From Cenococcum geophilum 1.58 (taxonomy: Eukaryota; Ascomycota; Dothideomycetes; Gloniales; Gloniaceae), in contig KV748191.1 of assembly GCA_001692895.1 (NCBI GenBank), positions 1,550,001 to 1,614,000 on the forward strand: a DNA stretch of 64,000 bases, given 5' to 3'. The notes beneath the pieces are model-generated. The model searched no databases. It saw nothing but the letters and a program-made list of their open reading frames with translations, and had not been told where the DNA came from. The translations under genes and the position numbers were made by a program. Positions 11,450 through 23,262 of the stretch are shown piece after piece; the first letter of the stretch is position 1, and every line of letters starts with the position of its first letter.

Positions 11450-11923
11450 GCACGTTGGAAACCTAGCGGCTCGTGCTTAATGTTTCGCAAGTTTTGGAAT
11501 GTTTCAGACCTCTGCGCCCAGCATTCTATGTGGTAGTTTGGCGCATCGTCTACGCAAAATGGCTTTCCTTTTGTCGATCTGAGTAGGTTGGGAGATGAAG
11601 AATGAGGACTCTATTCGAAATGGCTCCAAGGAGCCTTATATATATATGAGGAAGATGCAGGCAATAGGAAGGGGGGAGTAGGCAACTAGAACAGCGTGGT
11701 AGGCAACATGGTGTTACAATCCTCGACACGTCGACACGTTTCCTTGGCGTAACACGCCATCTTCGGATTTGAGAGAGAGAGTCATCCATTCCTATAATTA
11801 AGCCAACTTCGTCTTGTTTGGCTATAAGTCTCAGTTCATCCCGATTCTGAGACGACGATATTCCAGAAATGACTTATCCCTAAACCCAGACAATACCGAG
11901 TTTTACATTTCAAACTGAAAGAG
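11450..11923. other. Spacer between tandem paralogues
   Basis: Contains the 3' end of paralogue A and the probable promoter of paralogue B, with a short (TA)n tract near 11637-11647. No gene seen. Confidence 0.5.
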
Positions 11924-13428
11924 ATGCTACGATTCCAGTTCTTCCGCTTTGCCGTCGCAGTATTGCTACTTATACTCTCGGCGAAGGCCACCCCGGTAGG
12001 AAATGTCCTAATTCATGTCAACAGCAAAGTTAGCGGAGGGTTTTCTTGGGGCTCTATTGCGCTGGCTGTTCTTACGGCGTTCCTTCAAGGCCTCGTCACC
12101 GCCCTGGCATCTATGGCTGAGTCTTTAAATCACTGGACCTTCCGCTTCCGTCTCGCCCTTGTCGAGCACTGGTGGTGGACATTTGTCTCCGTCCTCCTTG
12201 TAATATCACTGGTTATGAACGTTCTATCCTTTACATCTAGCAACAATTCTGAGCCACTCTCAGTCCTAGTCCTTGCCTCTGCCACATTTCTCGCCACTGT
12301 CCGATACACGGTCCCAGCATGGCAATTTCGCCATTTAATTCGAACCGTTGGCTTGCTTGGACGAACAGCAGTCGAACTACTATAAAAGAAGAAAAGACAA
12401 TCTTCTGCGGGGACGAAGCCATGTGGCGTCAGCTCATCAGAGAAAATGCCACAGCTTTGGCAACCGAAATCAATAAGACGCCTTCCGACCTATATGGGTG
12501 GCGTCTATGGCCCGCTCGGGGTATGTCTCAAGATCCAACAGACATCTTGAACGTTGCGAATTCCGAAGTTTCGAGGTTAAGGGCTTCAGATGAGTGGATA
12601 TACGAGGACGGCGATCCTGATGCATCAACAAAGTCCCTCCTCTGGGGAGAAGGCCAAGGCTTTCGACGCAGGGTTTCGCGGGCTGTCTCTGCCGTTCCAC
12701 GAGGACTACTCGATTCGAAGCCCTTTACAATAGATGGTTATGGCGCGATAGGCCTGACACTGGCGTTGGGAATTCTTGGGCGGAACAAAGGACTGAATCC
12801 AAGAAATCTTAAGTTTCAAATGACTCGAGAGCTTTCCACTCTGATGGAGAATACTTCAACTTGGCGTCCCCGTCCAGCAAAGGTCAACCGAAGCTATTTT
12901 CGAAAGCCTTTGCAAGAGCAATACGGCGGAATATCATCTGCCTTTGTGGATGTGGCTCTAGAATTGTCCCTCTTAATGATGGATATGCCATATTGGGCAA
13001 TTGCAGAATGGCTCATTGGGGGCTTCGAGCACCAATCGATGGAAACTAACCGCTTTCTTCGACGTCTCCCCATCGCAGACAATGAGGAGAGACAAGCAAT
13101 GCTGAAGGCCCACTATGAGTCAAGTTACGTCTCAATGATCATTTCTCTCAACGGTATGAATCCAAGAATGAAAACGCCGCCGCCGAAACAGAGAAACTTG
13201 CTCAGCCGTCCTGATATCATGTGCATTGGACTTTTGTTGAAAGCTAGAGGGTGTCCTGAGCCATCATGGTGGAATAAAGATAATGTCTCCAAGCGGCGGA
13301 CTAATCAGGTTGGGTTTCTATCACAAGACTCAGAGTGGAAGGAGCCCATGGCGAAACTCCTTGGGCTCACGGAGTGGCCTGTTGGCTTTGAGAATCAACG
13401 ATCCGTCTGGCGAGATAGCGGGTCTTAG
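11924..13428 (+). CDS. Uncharacterised fungal membrane protein, paralogue B, with frame break
   Basis: Two overlapping frames together match paralogue A along its length. Frame 1 (11924-12385) begins with a signal-like hydrophobic stretch, then WTFRFRLAL (paralogue A: WTLRFRLSL) and two more hydrophobic segments. Frame 2 (open through 12319-13428) holds RWLAWTNSSRT (A: RWKAWTGPSRT), LLWGEGQGFRRR, ILGRNKGLNPRNL and an AEWLIGGFEHQS block. Alignment to A puts the switch at about 12340-12348, where a +2/-1 shift restores the match. A 50-bp intron (12347-12396) would also restore the frame, but it needs a poor GTTGGC donor and would delete residues that A conserves. Either the gene carries a recent frameshift or the sequence has an indel error; the rest is free of stops. 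Function unknown. Confidence 0.65.
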
Positions 13429-13740
13429 AGAATACAGACTACTTAGCATACTCTTCTTTTCCAGTACAGATTCCACAGCGTTGATGGCTCTAATTTCAAC
13501 CAAACACTTTGGCTACTTATTTCCCCAGTTCAGCAAATGCCGAATGAGTTTGGAATCGATCTCATTTCCAATTACAAATCCGTACATCCTACTTCCTACC
13601 GCCAACACTATCCAAATCTCATTCCATTCCATTCACTCTTTCCGATCTCTCATCACTTTCCCCGAAAAAAATACGGTAGCCTACAGAAGCCCTCGCACAA
13701 GCGAGTTCCAACCCATCAATCAGAAGCCATCATCTGAATC

Positions 13741-15052
13741 ATGGCAGCGAATGGCTTATGGCGCCCAATGAATTTCCTCGACCGACCTCGGATCGAGGCT
13801 CGTGATGCGACGACTACATATATTACTATTACAGTAACTGCACCAATTATATATTCAGCCGTGACAGTGACCATGACTGCGGAAAGTGGAAACTCCCAGC
13901 TGGCTGCGCCGGCGCATGGGGAACATACGATCTTGAGTGTGGCAGGGGAAGCTCCTTCAACGCCTTGGTCGGCGATGGTAATGTCGTTTTTGAGTTCTAT
14001 TCTGACCGAGATTTTGGGTTCGGCCAGTGGTCCAGCTTCAATAGTGTCTGCAACTAGTGGAAATGCAATTTGAAGTACTGTTTCCCTACAACTCGGCTTA
14101 TATGTCGACATCTTCAAAGAAACCTGTTATTACGACTCTCATATCCTACAACGGATACTTCTCTCAGACCCTGTCCTACCTCTCGCTACCTCTCTCTGAG
14201 TCCGTGGCCGAGTGGTCCAGCCCTGCAGCAACTACGTCTCGCGTCTCTTCAACAAGCACCGTTCCCTCCGACTTCTCCGGCTCCAGTCACACGCTCAGCC
14301 CTTCGCAGGCCGCAAGCACAAAATCCAACTTCCGATTTGAGACGTCCATACTCTCTTCCGTTGGTGCGGGAAACGGGATACACACGCGCACGCCCTCAAT
14401 GACACGCATCATCCAACGCGCCGAGATCCGCCAAGTCTCCCTGTCCGCCGCAGCAGAGGCGCAGACGCAGCCGACATTGCCTGCCCAGAAGCGCAACGAG
14501 ACGCTCTCCCGGGGCCCGTTCCCGGCCACGCCTTCCCCCACAGGCCTGCCGACCAGATCGCCCTTTTCCTCTCCAACCGTCTCCTCCAACACCCTCCCGC
14601 ACGCCAGCTCGCAGGCGTCGTCGTTGGAGTCCGTGCATGATAGCTGGGATGCGTCCTGTGTGATCAAGTCGACAGTGACGGGCCGGGGCTGCGGCGGGGC
14701 GTCGGACGACTTCGCGGCTGCGGTGACAGTCGCGATGGGGTGCTGGACTGATGCGGCGAGCGACGAGGCGGCGTCTGCGGTACCTGAACTTACATCGCCT
14801 GCGCTTACGCCGCTTACGACGTCGATGCCGTCGGCGACGTCTACGGGCATGGGCGGTGGGGCTGTGGCTGTGGCTGTGACTGGGAGTGGGAGCGGGAGAG
14901 GGAGTGGATTGCAGCATACTAGCACCGCTCCTGCTGCGTCGACGAGCAGTAGTGTGACGCCCGTGGTGCGATATAGTGATACCACGACAATGGGCTGGAG
15001 CTTGGTGGCTCTGATGGGTGTGATGGGGGTTAGGGATCTGTTGGCTATGTGA
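13741..15052 (+). CDS. Ser/Thr/Ala-rich surface-type protein, two exons (tentative)
   Basis: The first frame (13741-14073) begins MAANGLWRPMNF and contains TTTYITITVTAPIIYSAVTVTMTAES. The second (to 15052) is strongly Ser/Thr/Ala/Pro-rich, has one cysteine-containing segment (SCVIKSTVTGRGC, then AMGCW), and ends in a hydrophobic tail (MGWSLVALMGVMGVRDLLAM) of the kind seen in GPI-anchored proteins. A possible join is donor GTAATG at 13978 and acceptor TTCAAAG at 14119, giving join(13741..13977, 14120..15052), 389 aa. The intron is long for this window and the branch site is weak. A frameshift at about 14060 is the alternative. No clear N-terminal signal peptide is seen, so the true start may lie in an upstream exon. 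Role unknown; a cell-surface location is inferred. Confidence 0.5.
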
Positions 15053-15528
15053 GGTGGGGTGAGATATACTGCTAACAATTAAGGGGTCGGCGTTTGGGTC
15101 CATGACTGGAGGAAAGGATAAGGGTCTATTAGAAGAGCGATCTGAGTCGTGGAGGGAGAAGGCTGTTATCATGTTGTGATTAGATTCATATCCGCCCGCG
15201 GAGGTTAGGATATTTTTTTTACCTTTTTGGTTTCAGATCTCCCTATGGCAAGGACTATAGGCTCAAATACGTGTAGATTAAGAACATACAAATATTCATG
15301 GACGGTGCTGGTGAAGGTGTCATAATGCCATAAGGAATATCTTGAAGTTGGATAAGAAGCGTGAAAGAAATAATTTAAGTGTCTGGGAGTAATTCCTGAG
15401 GCTTTATCTAAAGCCTCTAATCCTAATAGCAGAGATCTAACATACCATGTCTGAGCGGCGCCTCTACCAATTCTATCCCTCTATCCTTTATTCATAATAG
15501 TATTTTACATCATAATACAACTCTAAGC
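15053..15528. other. Convergent 3' spacer
   Basis: Lies between the stop of the plus-strand Ser/Thr-rich gene and the stop of the minus-strand carrier gene, so it should hold two 3' UTRs. No ORF of interest. Confidence 0.5.
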
Positions 15529-16769
15529 TCAAGTGAGAAGAATATCAAACCCGTCCTTCTCAATCCTGATCTCCTCGCTCTCAAACGCGTACTTCCTGCG
15601 CATCAGCTCAAACACAATCAAGCCTGCACTCGTACTCGGCACCTGACGCACTGTATTCATGACAAATCCACGATACAGATAACTCCGCCATCCCCCAGCC
15701 CGCCGCGCCAACCGCTCGCATTGATGGAATGTCTCCTCGTACGCATGGTAGTACCGGCGCATGACCCCCGCCGGCGTCGTCTCCGCCCGTGCGGCGTAAT
15801 CTAGCGTCTCCAGCCGCCGATAGTGCACAGCCTGCAACTCAGCAAGCGGGTGCTGGACGACCTGCTGCGCGACAGAGGCTGCGATGCCGGCCAGCAGCAG
15901 GAAGGCAGGCTCGAGGGCATAATGGGGTTTTATGAGCGGGCGGCCGTGGTCGTGCGGCAGGGTCGGGGAGTAGGTGCCGTAGAAGCGCGTCACGAAGGCG
16001 TAGTAGGCGTGCGACTTGGTGGCCTCGAAGACAGAGAAGAAAATGGCGGAACCGAGCGAGTCTTTCAGTAATGATAGCGTCCACCCGCCGAAGATGCCGC
16101 GCAGCCCGATCGAGCGTAGTTTGTGCGATCCGTAGTGCCACATGTGCTTGTACTTGCCTTCGAGCATGTCGCTGGTGCGGAAGCGCGCTTGGAGCGCGTC
16201 GAGCGGGGCGGCGATGAGGGACTGGATCGTCCCGGCGGCGAGGCCGGCGAGGAAGGTTGAGCTGATGGGAGGAGGTGGGTATGTACGTTTTGTGGAGCGG
16301 GAGGAGGGCGTATGGAAGACGCCGAGGGTTTGGAGGTAGGCGGTATAGAGGACCCCGCCAATACTGAGATATGTCAGTGGTTTTCTAGGGAGCTTTCTAC
16401 ATAGGCGCCCTACAGAGTGTTCGCCAGTAGCGGCGGTAGCACTTGGTTAGGAATAAACCCCCAGCCGTGAGTCTTGACTGCATGAGCTAGAAGTACAGGC
16501 GTAGTCACTCTCCATGACCAGCCAAGATTTGCTTGAACCCGTGGATTTATGGCTCGTGCATATCCCATATAATCAATCCGGCTTCTGAAGAACGCTTTCA
16601 CCGGAGCTCTGAAGTAGAATGCGACCATCCGAGCACTCACGGCACGTATACCGGCTGCAGAAGCTCCCGTCGCCGCATTGCTCTGCGGTTTCTTCACTGC
16701 GTCGGCTTCATCCTGGCGACTAGCTTGAGAGCGGTCCTCGGAAGAACGACCACCGGGGAGGGTGGTCAT
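15529..16769 (-). CDS. Mitochondrial carrier family protein
   Basis: The model is complement(join(15529..16363, 16414..16769)), 396 aa. The 50-bp intron has donor GTAGGG, branch site CTGAC and acceptor CTCAG, and joins ...LPPLLANTL to IGGVLYTAYLQ without a break. Carrier-family features are the PLDALQARF motif (family PxDxxxxR) after a Gly-rich helix AGLAAGTIQSLIAA, and a later QHPLAELQAVHYRR in the same role. Short loops such as RGIFGGW and YRGF correspond to the matrix helices. The N-terminus (about 60 residues) is polar and low-complexity. These proteins move metabolites across the mitochondrial inner membrane; the substrate cannot be read from the sequence. The gene is divergent from SPT16, the two starts being about 350 bp apart. 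Confidence 0.88.
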
Positions 16770-17118
16770 CGTACACCATGCAAAACGAGCTTAAGAAAGT
16801 AAAGCGACATCTGGGAAAGCTAGAGAAGATGCTGGCCCAATATGGAGGGCATCCTAAGCAAAGCGGCACACAGGTAAGAAAGAGGGCGGGTGAAGAAAAC
16901 CTCGGATAGGCTTTTATTGTTGAGCGAAGCTGCCTTAGCTAAAGGTCCCGCGCCAAGGCTGCGTTCGCCGCGCCAAAAATCGCGTCGTCCAAGATCATCA
17001 ATGACCTGCTGCCTCCCATCAACTTTTCTTAATTCTCCGCGCTCAACCCGCTCTCCTCCATCTCCCCAGCCTGCCCCCGCCATATTTTTGAAGGCTTTCG
17101 CGCGCTCCCGCCTTCATC
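16770..17118. promoter_or_regulatory. Shared divergent promoter, carrier gene / SPT16
   Basis: 349 bp separate the two start codons on opposite strands. The part nearest SPT16 is pyrimidine-rich on the plus strand (about 17000-17080), as in many fungal core promoters. No specific factor site is claimed. Confidence 0.5.
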
Positions 17119-20100
17119 ATGGCTGACGAAATCGTCATCGACAAGCAGAATTTCCACGACCGCCTCAACTCGTTCGTCACGAAGTGGAAGGCGGACAAGC
17201 GGTCCGGCGACGCGACGTTTGGCGGCATTGGATCAATCGCTGTCGTCGTAGGCAAAGCCAGTGAACCAGGAGTTTATCAGAAGCCTGCTGCGTTCCAAGT
17301 AAGCTTTAAAATCGGTGCTGGAGCTTTAGAGTTGTGCTGATTATTGGTACTATCTAGTTATGGCTGCTAGGCTACGAGTTCCCCGCGACCCTTTTCATCA
17401 TCACACAGGACGTCGTCCAGATCGTCACAACCAAGAAGAAGGGTGAGCATCAAACAGAGGTCAGAAGGAGATTAGAGTGCTAATTCGCTGGTGTATAGCT
17501 TCATATCTGGAGCCTCTTAAGGGGGGAAAGATTCCGGTTGAAATATTTGTGCGTGGCAAAGATGCTGAGGCAAATGCTAAGCAGTTCCAAACTTGCCTAG
17601 AGACGATAAAGACTGCGGGAGTACGTACTTGCCTTGATTCTAGCTATTTCGCCCAACTCTGACAGCTTGAGTAGAAGAAAGTGGGAGTGATCACAAAGGA
17701 TACAGCAACTGGACCTTTCGCAGAAGAGTGGAAGGCAACTATGGAGGGCATCTCCAAAGACATCGAGCAAGTGGATTTGGCATTTATTTTGTCAAATGCT
17801 GCTTTGGCTGTGAAAGATGAAAAGGAGCTGGTACGTCACACAGATCAGAGGAGCTTGCAAGGCCCGTGGCTAACGTGGTTACTAGCGGATTATTCGTGAT
17901 GCATCACGAGCGTCAAGCGGTGTGATGGCAAACTACTTTGTCGATGAGATGTCAGAAATCCTCGACTCTGAGAAGAAGATATCCCACCAAGCTCTTTCGA
18001 ATAAAATCTCCGCCAAAATCGAAGATTCAAAGTTCTTCCAGAAACTCAAGGTTTCAAGTAACTTTGATCCTCTAAACTTAGACTGGGGCCTACCGCCAAC
18101 CGTACAAAGTGGAGGTCATTATGACTTAAAGTTCAATGCGGAGCCTGACAACAACAATCTACATGCGGGAGTTATAATTTCCGCACTTGGCCTACGATAT
18201 CAGACATACTCATCTATGATCGCCCGAACGTACATGGTCGACCCGAATAAATCGCAAGAGAGCAATTACAAACTTCTCCTATCCATTCACGAATTGGTCT
18301 TGAAGAGCATTCGGGATGGTGTTGTGGCGAAGGACGTGTATAACAAGGCTTTGAATCTTCTTAAGTCGAAGAAGCCAGATTTGGAGAAAAACTTTTTGAA
18401 GAACGTTGGATATGGAATCGGCATTGAAAACCGAGATGGTACGCTTTTGTTGAGTGGCAAGAATAGCCGCACCTTGAAGGATGGCATGACCTTCTGTGTT
18501 ACGACGGGCTTCACGGACCTCCAGAACCCCAACCCTCAAGATAAGAAGAGCGTCGTCTATTCGTTGGTTCTGACTGACACAATCCGTGTGACGGCAACCG
18601 ACACTGCTGTATTTACCAAAGATGCTCCTTCAGACCTTGAATCAGTTTCCTTCTTTTTCAAGGATGATGAAGAACCGGAGCCAAAGCCGAAGCCTAAGCG
18701 CGATTCCCGCATTGGTGCGGTGGCTCAGAAGAATGTCACTAAGACGCGTCTACGCGCAGAGCGGTCAACGAATCAGGACGCTGAAAAAGAAGCCGCTCGA
18801 CGAGAGCATCAAAAGGAACTCCACCAAAAGAAGCAACAGCAGGGTCTTGAAGCATACGGAAAGGGAGCCGGAGCCTTAAATGGAACGGAGGAGAAGAAAT
18901 TCAAACGCTTCGAGTCATACAAACGTGACAACCAATTCCCACATCAGGTGAAGGATCTGGCTATCCATGTTGATAGAAAAGCTCATACGGTCATTCTCCC
19001 CATAATGGGCCGTCCGGTCCCATTTCACATCAACACAATCAAGAATGCTTCACATACACCAGAGGGCGAGTTTACATCTCTGCGTATCAATTTCCTATCT
19101 CCTGGACAAGGTGTAGGCCGAAAAGATGATCAACCTTTCGAGGATCCTACCGCGCACTTTATCCGGAGTCTGACATTCCGCTCTCGTGATATCGACCGCA
19201 TTGAGGAGATTACCAAGCAGATTACAGACCTAAAGAAGGATGTGGTGCGACGAGAACAAGAAAAGAAGCAAATGGAGGATGTCGTCGAGCAGGACAAGCT
19301 CGTCACCCTCAAGAGTAAGTTACTATGATTATGTTCATTCTTTTCTATCCACTAACATTTGAAAGACCGCAAACCGTACATTCTCGACATGATTTTCATG
19401 CGCCCAGCTCTCGATGGCAAACGTGTCCCTGGAAGTGTTGAAGTGCATCAGAATGGTCTGCGCTATACTCACGGTCATGGTGGCCAGCGCATCGACATCC
19501 TGTTTGCCAACATTAAGCACCTTTTCTTCCAACCTTGCCAGCATGAACTGATCGTCATCATTCACGTGCATCTAAAGAACCCAATTATGCTCGGCAAGAA
19601 GAAGACGCGCGATGTCGAGTTCTTCCGCGAAGCTACTGAGATGCAGTTTGATGAGACGGGCAACCGGAAGCGCCGACACAAGTTCGGTGACGAAGAAGAA
19701 TTCGAACAGGAACAGGAAGAACGAAGGCGTCGCGCTCAGCTTGACAAGGAGTTCAAGAACTTTGCTGAAAAAATAGCGGATGCAGCGCGCAGTGAGAACG
19801 TCGCGGTCGATATCCCCTTCCGCGAGCTTGGCTTTACTGGTGTACCATCCCGCTCCTCGGTTCTTATTCAGCCCACCACGGATTGCTTGGTCCAGCTTAC
19901 TGAGCCGCCTTTCCTGGTCCTTACTCTCAACGAGATTGAAGTTGTGCATCTCGAGCGTGTGCAATTCGGTCTTCGGAACTTCGATATGGTACTTGTGTTC
20001 AAGGACTTCAATCGTCCGCCCGCTCACATAAACACCATACCTGTTGAATCACTTGATGCGGTCAAGGACTGGCTGGACAGCGTCGAAATCCCCTTCTCTG

Positions 20101-20462
20101 AAGGCCCACTCAACTTGAACTGGGCCACTATCATGAAGACCGTCACCTCAGATCCTCATCAATTCTTCGTAGACGGCGGATGGTCCTTCCTGGCGGCCGA
20201 GTCGGACGACGAAGACGCAGAGGAGAGCGAAGAAGAAAGTGCGTTCGAGATGAGCGAGTCTGAACTCGCCGTTTCCGACGAAAGCTCCGAGGATGACAGC
20301 GACTTCGACGAAAACGCATCAGCTGAGGCAAGTGAAGACGGCAGCGACGAAGGCGAGTCTGAGGGCGAGGAGTGGGATGAGTTGGAGAAGAAGGCGAGGC
20401 GGAAAGATCGGGAGTCTGGTCTCGATGACGAGGAGGACAAAGGACGGAAGAGGAAGAGGTAG
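17119..20462 (+). CDS. SPT16: FACT complex subunit Spt16
   Basis: Six exons: 17119-17298, 17358-17442, 17499-17620, 17675-17830, 17886-19314 and 19366-20462, giving 1022 aa, the usual size. All five introns are 51-59 bp with GT-AG ends, and every junction restores Spt16-like sequence (for example [15 protein letters not shown] and [14 protein letters not shown]). The N-terminal third is the catalytically dead aminopeptidase-P-like lobe ([13 protein letters not shown]-type region, here [10 protein letters not shown]). The centre has the dimerisation domain with a basic Lys/Glu linker. The C-terminal third is the tandem PH-like histone-binding module ([31 protein letters not shown]). The tail from about residue 935 is Asp/Glu/Ser-rich and ends in a basic stretch. 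With Pob3, Spt16 forms FACT, the histone chaperone that loosens and rebuilds nucleosomes during transcription and replication in the nucleus. It appears intact. Confidence 0.97.
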
Positions 20463-21408
20463 ATTGGAACGCTAATAATGTTTAGCAACTTCTACCTACC
20501 ATGATCTACCTTGCTTCTCATACTTTGCTAATTTGGCTCTGGGCGGTTGCACAAGGGGAACTGCCCGTACTGTGAAGAAGAACTAAAAGCGTTTCCGGAG
20601 AATTTTTGAAGTGGAATTAGGGTCTTCTAAATGCTTTGCTGTCAGGATGCATGGATAGGACGGGGAATGGTAACCCGGATGCTTCTTCATTAATGCGCTT
20701 GTATTGCTATCTGTGTTATGCTAGGAACTGAGGGCTAGGCTCTGGCGCGGCGGATTAATGAAAACCGGTCAACCCGTCCTCGGTGCTGTTAAATTCGAGC
20801 AATTGCCTAGTCTTCAAGTCTTTTTAAGAGCGGAGATGTGTTGAGCAAACTCTTTCCACTCTCGTCCTCCCATCGCCGTCGGATCTAGCTGCGTGGACGT
20901 TATAATGCTACTCTACAATATTGAGCGAGGCGGTTGGGTTAGGGTAGGAGCTATTTGTGGTACCAGGCTGATTGATTATTCTACATATCTGAGGCATGAA
21001 CGTATTAGAATTTGCCACCTTAATTAAATATTAAACTAAAACTTTTAATTATTAATGTATAAATACTGTATTATATTCTTAAAGTATTTACTTGCTTTAT
21101 GCACTTTGTTTGATGGTGTTGTGGATATATTTGTAGGTGGGTAAAATTTTGGCGTTGATGCCTTTGACAAAATGACGGCTGTGCTTGGCGAGAGCATAAT
21201 ATCACGTGTCGTAATATCACGTGATTGAAACAGCGGGTCAAGCTGTGAACCTCCGAAATGCAAGTGGCAGTTGATCGCCAGAGCCTCATCTACACCATTT
21301 ACAACTTCCGGCTTTATCCTCATCTGATTCACACAATCCTATCATACCCAAGCTTGTAGATACTGACATCCTAGACTCTACTGATCTCACCCCCGTGCCG
21401 TCGCCGCG
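20463..21408. other. Intergenic SPT16-RPN5
   Basis: Holds the SPT16 3' UTR and the RPN5 promoter. An AT-rich patch lies at about 21015-21075. Two CACGTG motifs close to RPN5 are listed separately. No gene is seen. Confidence 0.5.
21203..21223. promoter_or_regulatory. Pair of CACGTG E-boxes upstream of RPN5
   Basis: Two ATATCACGTG units occur at 21203-21208 and 21218-21223 (core hexamers), 15 bp apart, about 190-205 bp before the RPN5 start. CACGTG is the site bound by fungal bHLH factors such as Cbf1-type proteins. That this pair regulates RPN5 is an inference from position and spacing. Confidence 0.45.
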
Positions 21409-23098
21409 ATGTTCAGTGGACAGGTGCTTAAAGCGGACAAGGACTTTACGAAGGAGGTTGATAAACAACTGCCAGAAGCTCAACAACTTGCTAAAGTATG
21501 TATCTAAAGCTTTCGAATGGTTCTACGGGCTAACAACGATGGCACCAGAGCGATGTCCAAGCTGCTATCGAGAAGCTCCTCTTACTAGAGAAGCAAACCC
21601 GGCAAGTACGTAACCACTACCATCCAAGCGCTTTTAGTCATTTGCTAAAGTCTCGTAGGCATCCGATCTAGCATCTACATCTAGGATCCTCGTCGCAATA
21701 GTCACAATATCGAAGGAATCCGGAGATTGGAGTTTGTTGAATGAACAAGTTCTGCTGTTGTCGAAGAAGCATGGACAGCTCAAGCAAGCAACAACAAAGA
21801 TGGTGCAGGTGGTTATGGGGTTCTTGGATGATGCGCCGAGCTTGGACACCAAGATGTTCGTCATTGAAACGCTAAGGACGGTCACCGAGGGCAAGGTATA
21901 CACAACTATAGCCTCATAACCTGGTCCATGTCGCTAATGGGCAGCTATAGATTTTTGTGGAAGTCGAGAGGGCTCGAATTACCCGTATTCTCTCCGACAT
22001 CAAGAAGGAACAAGGCGACATCAATGCAGCTACGGATATTTTGTGCGAGCTTCAGGTGGAAACATTTGGTTCGATGTCACGTAGAGAAAAGACCGAGTTT
22101 ATCCTTCAGCAAGTGGCGCTCTGTATAGAGAAGGGCGACTGGACGCAGGCCGGTATCCTAAGCAGGAAGATCAGCACGCGATATTTCACAAGGAAACCGA
22201 AAAAGAGTCCGGAGCAGCTAGAGAAGGAAAAGAAGGAGCGCGAAGAGAAAGAAAAGAAGAGGAGTGTGGATGAGCCGCCTCCGGAACCGGAAGATGATGT
22301 CACAGACTTGAAGCTGCAGTATTACGAACAACAGATTACGCTGGCGAAGCACGAGAACAAGTATTTGGAGGTCTGCAAGCATTATCGACAAGTTCTGGAT
22401 ACTGAGGCCGTGGAAGAGAATCCGGAGCAGTTGAGAGCTGTAAGTTATTTAAAGGGAAGTTTTTACATCAGCTAACCCAAATCCAGGCGCTCCAGCGTGT
22501 TATTTACTTCGTTATCCTCGCACCCTATGACAATGAGCAATCCGATCTACTCCACCGCGTATACCGGGATACAAGGAATTCTCAGATACCTCAGGATGCC
22601 CAGCTGGTGAAACTCTTCACTGTCCCTGAGCTAATGAGATGGCCGATGGTTGCTAAGCAATTCGGGCCTCACCTCTGCAGCACAGATGTGTTTGATTCAG
22701 AAAAGGGACAATCTGGTGATCCAAAGGCATTCCAGCGGTGGGAGGATCTGCGTAAGCGTGTCATCGAGCATAACGTGCGTGTTGTAGCCAAGTACTACAC
22801 TAGAATTCAGATACCACGTTTGACGCAGCTTTTGGATCTTACCGAAGACGAGACGGAAAAGTACATCAGCGAACTAGTTACAGCGAAGACTATCTACGCG
22901 AAGATTGACAGACCCGCAAGGATTGTCAATTTCGCGAAACCGAGAGACGCTGATGACGTATTGAATGAGTGGAGTGGGAGCATGAAGAGCTTACTTGGCC
23001 TACTGGAGCGAATCGATCATCTCATCACTAAGGAGGAGATGATGGCACGTATCCAGCCTACGAAGGTGGAGAAAGGCAAGACTGGTAAGGCGCATTAA
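21409..23098 (+). CDS. RPN5: 26S proteasome regulatory subunit Rpn5
   Basis: Five exons: 21409-21495, 21549-21605, 21659-21895, 21951-22439 and 22487-23098, giving 493 aa, in line with Rpn5/PSMD12. All four introns are 47-55 bp. The N-terminal region is helical (DVQAAIEKLLLLEKQTRQ, then the TPR-like repeats around EGDWSLL-type segments, here SGDWSLLNEQ). A charged loop with many Lys and Glu follows (about 22190-22300). The C-terminal PCI domain contains HNVRVVAKYYTRIQIPRLTQ and LLDLTEDETEKYISELV, the winged-helix part used for lid assembly, and a final helix before the stop. Rpn5 is a scaffold of the proteasome lid in nucleus and cytosol, next to the deubiquitinase Rpn11. The first two exons are very short, which explains why no long single-frame ORF marks the start. 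Confidence 0.96.
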
Positions 23099-23262
23099 GC
23101 ACTAAGTATAGGAACATTGGAATATGGAGTCGTGCTTTGCACTATGTCTAGATCATGACGAGCCAGCTATATTTTTTGGCTCTGCGCCCTCCAAAGCGCG
23201 CTGTAATATAGACGTCTAAACCATAAACGTAAACCTGCCAGAACGCCAGTCTTATCTACCTC

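Noticed and set aside
12200-12240. 41-bp intron linking the two frames of paralogue B
   Set aside because: It leads straight into a TGA in the new frame and would delete residues that align with paralogue A.
14287-15172. Two overlapping minus-strand ORFs of about 260 codons
   Set aside because: They are antisense to the Ser/Thr-rich gene; low-complexity GC-rich sequence keeps them open by chance.
19572-20027. Minus-strand ORF within SPT16 (151 codons)
   Set aside because: Shadow of the conserved Spt16 exon 6; no independent features.
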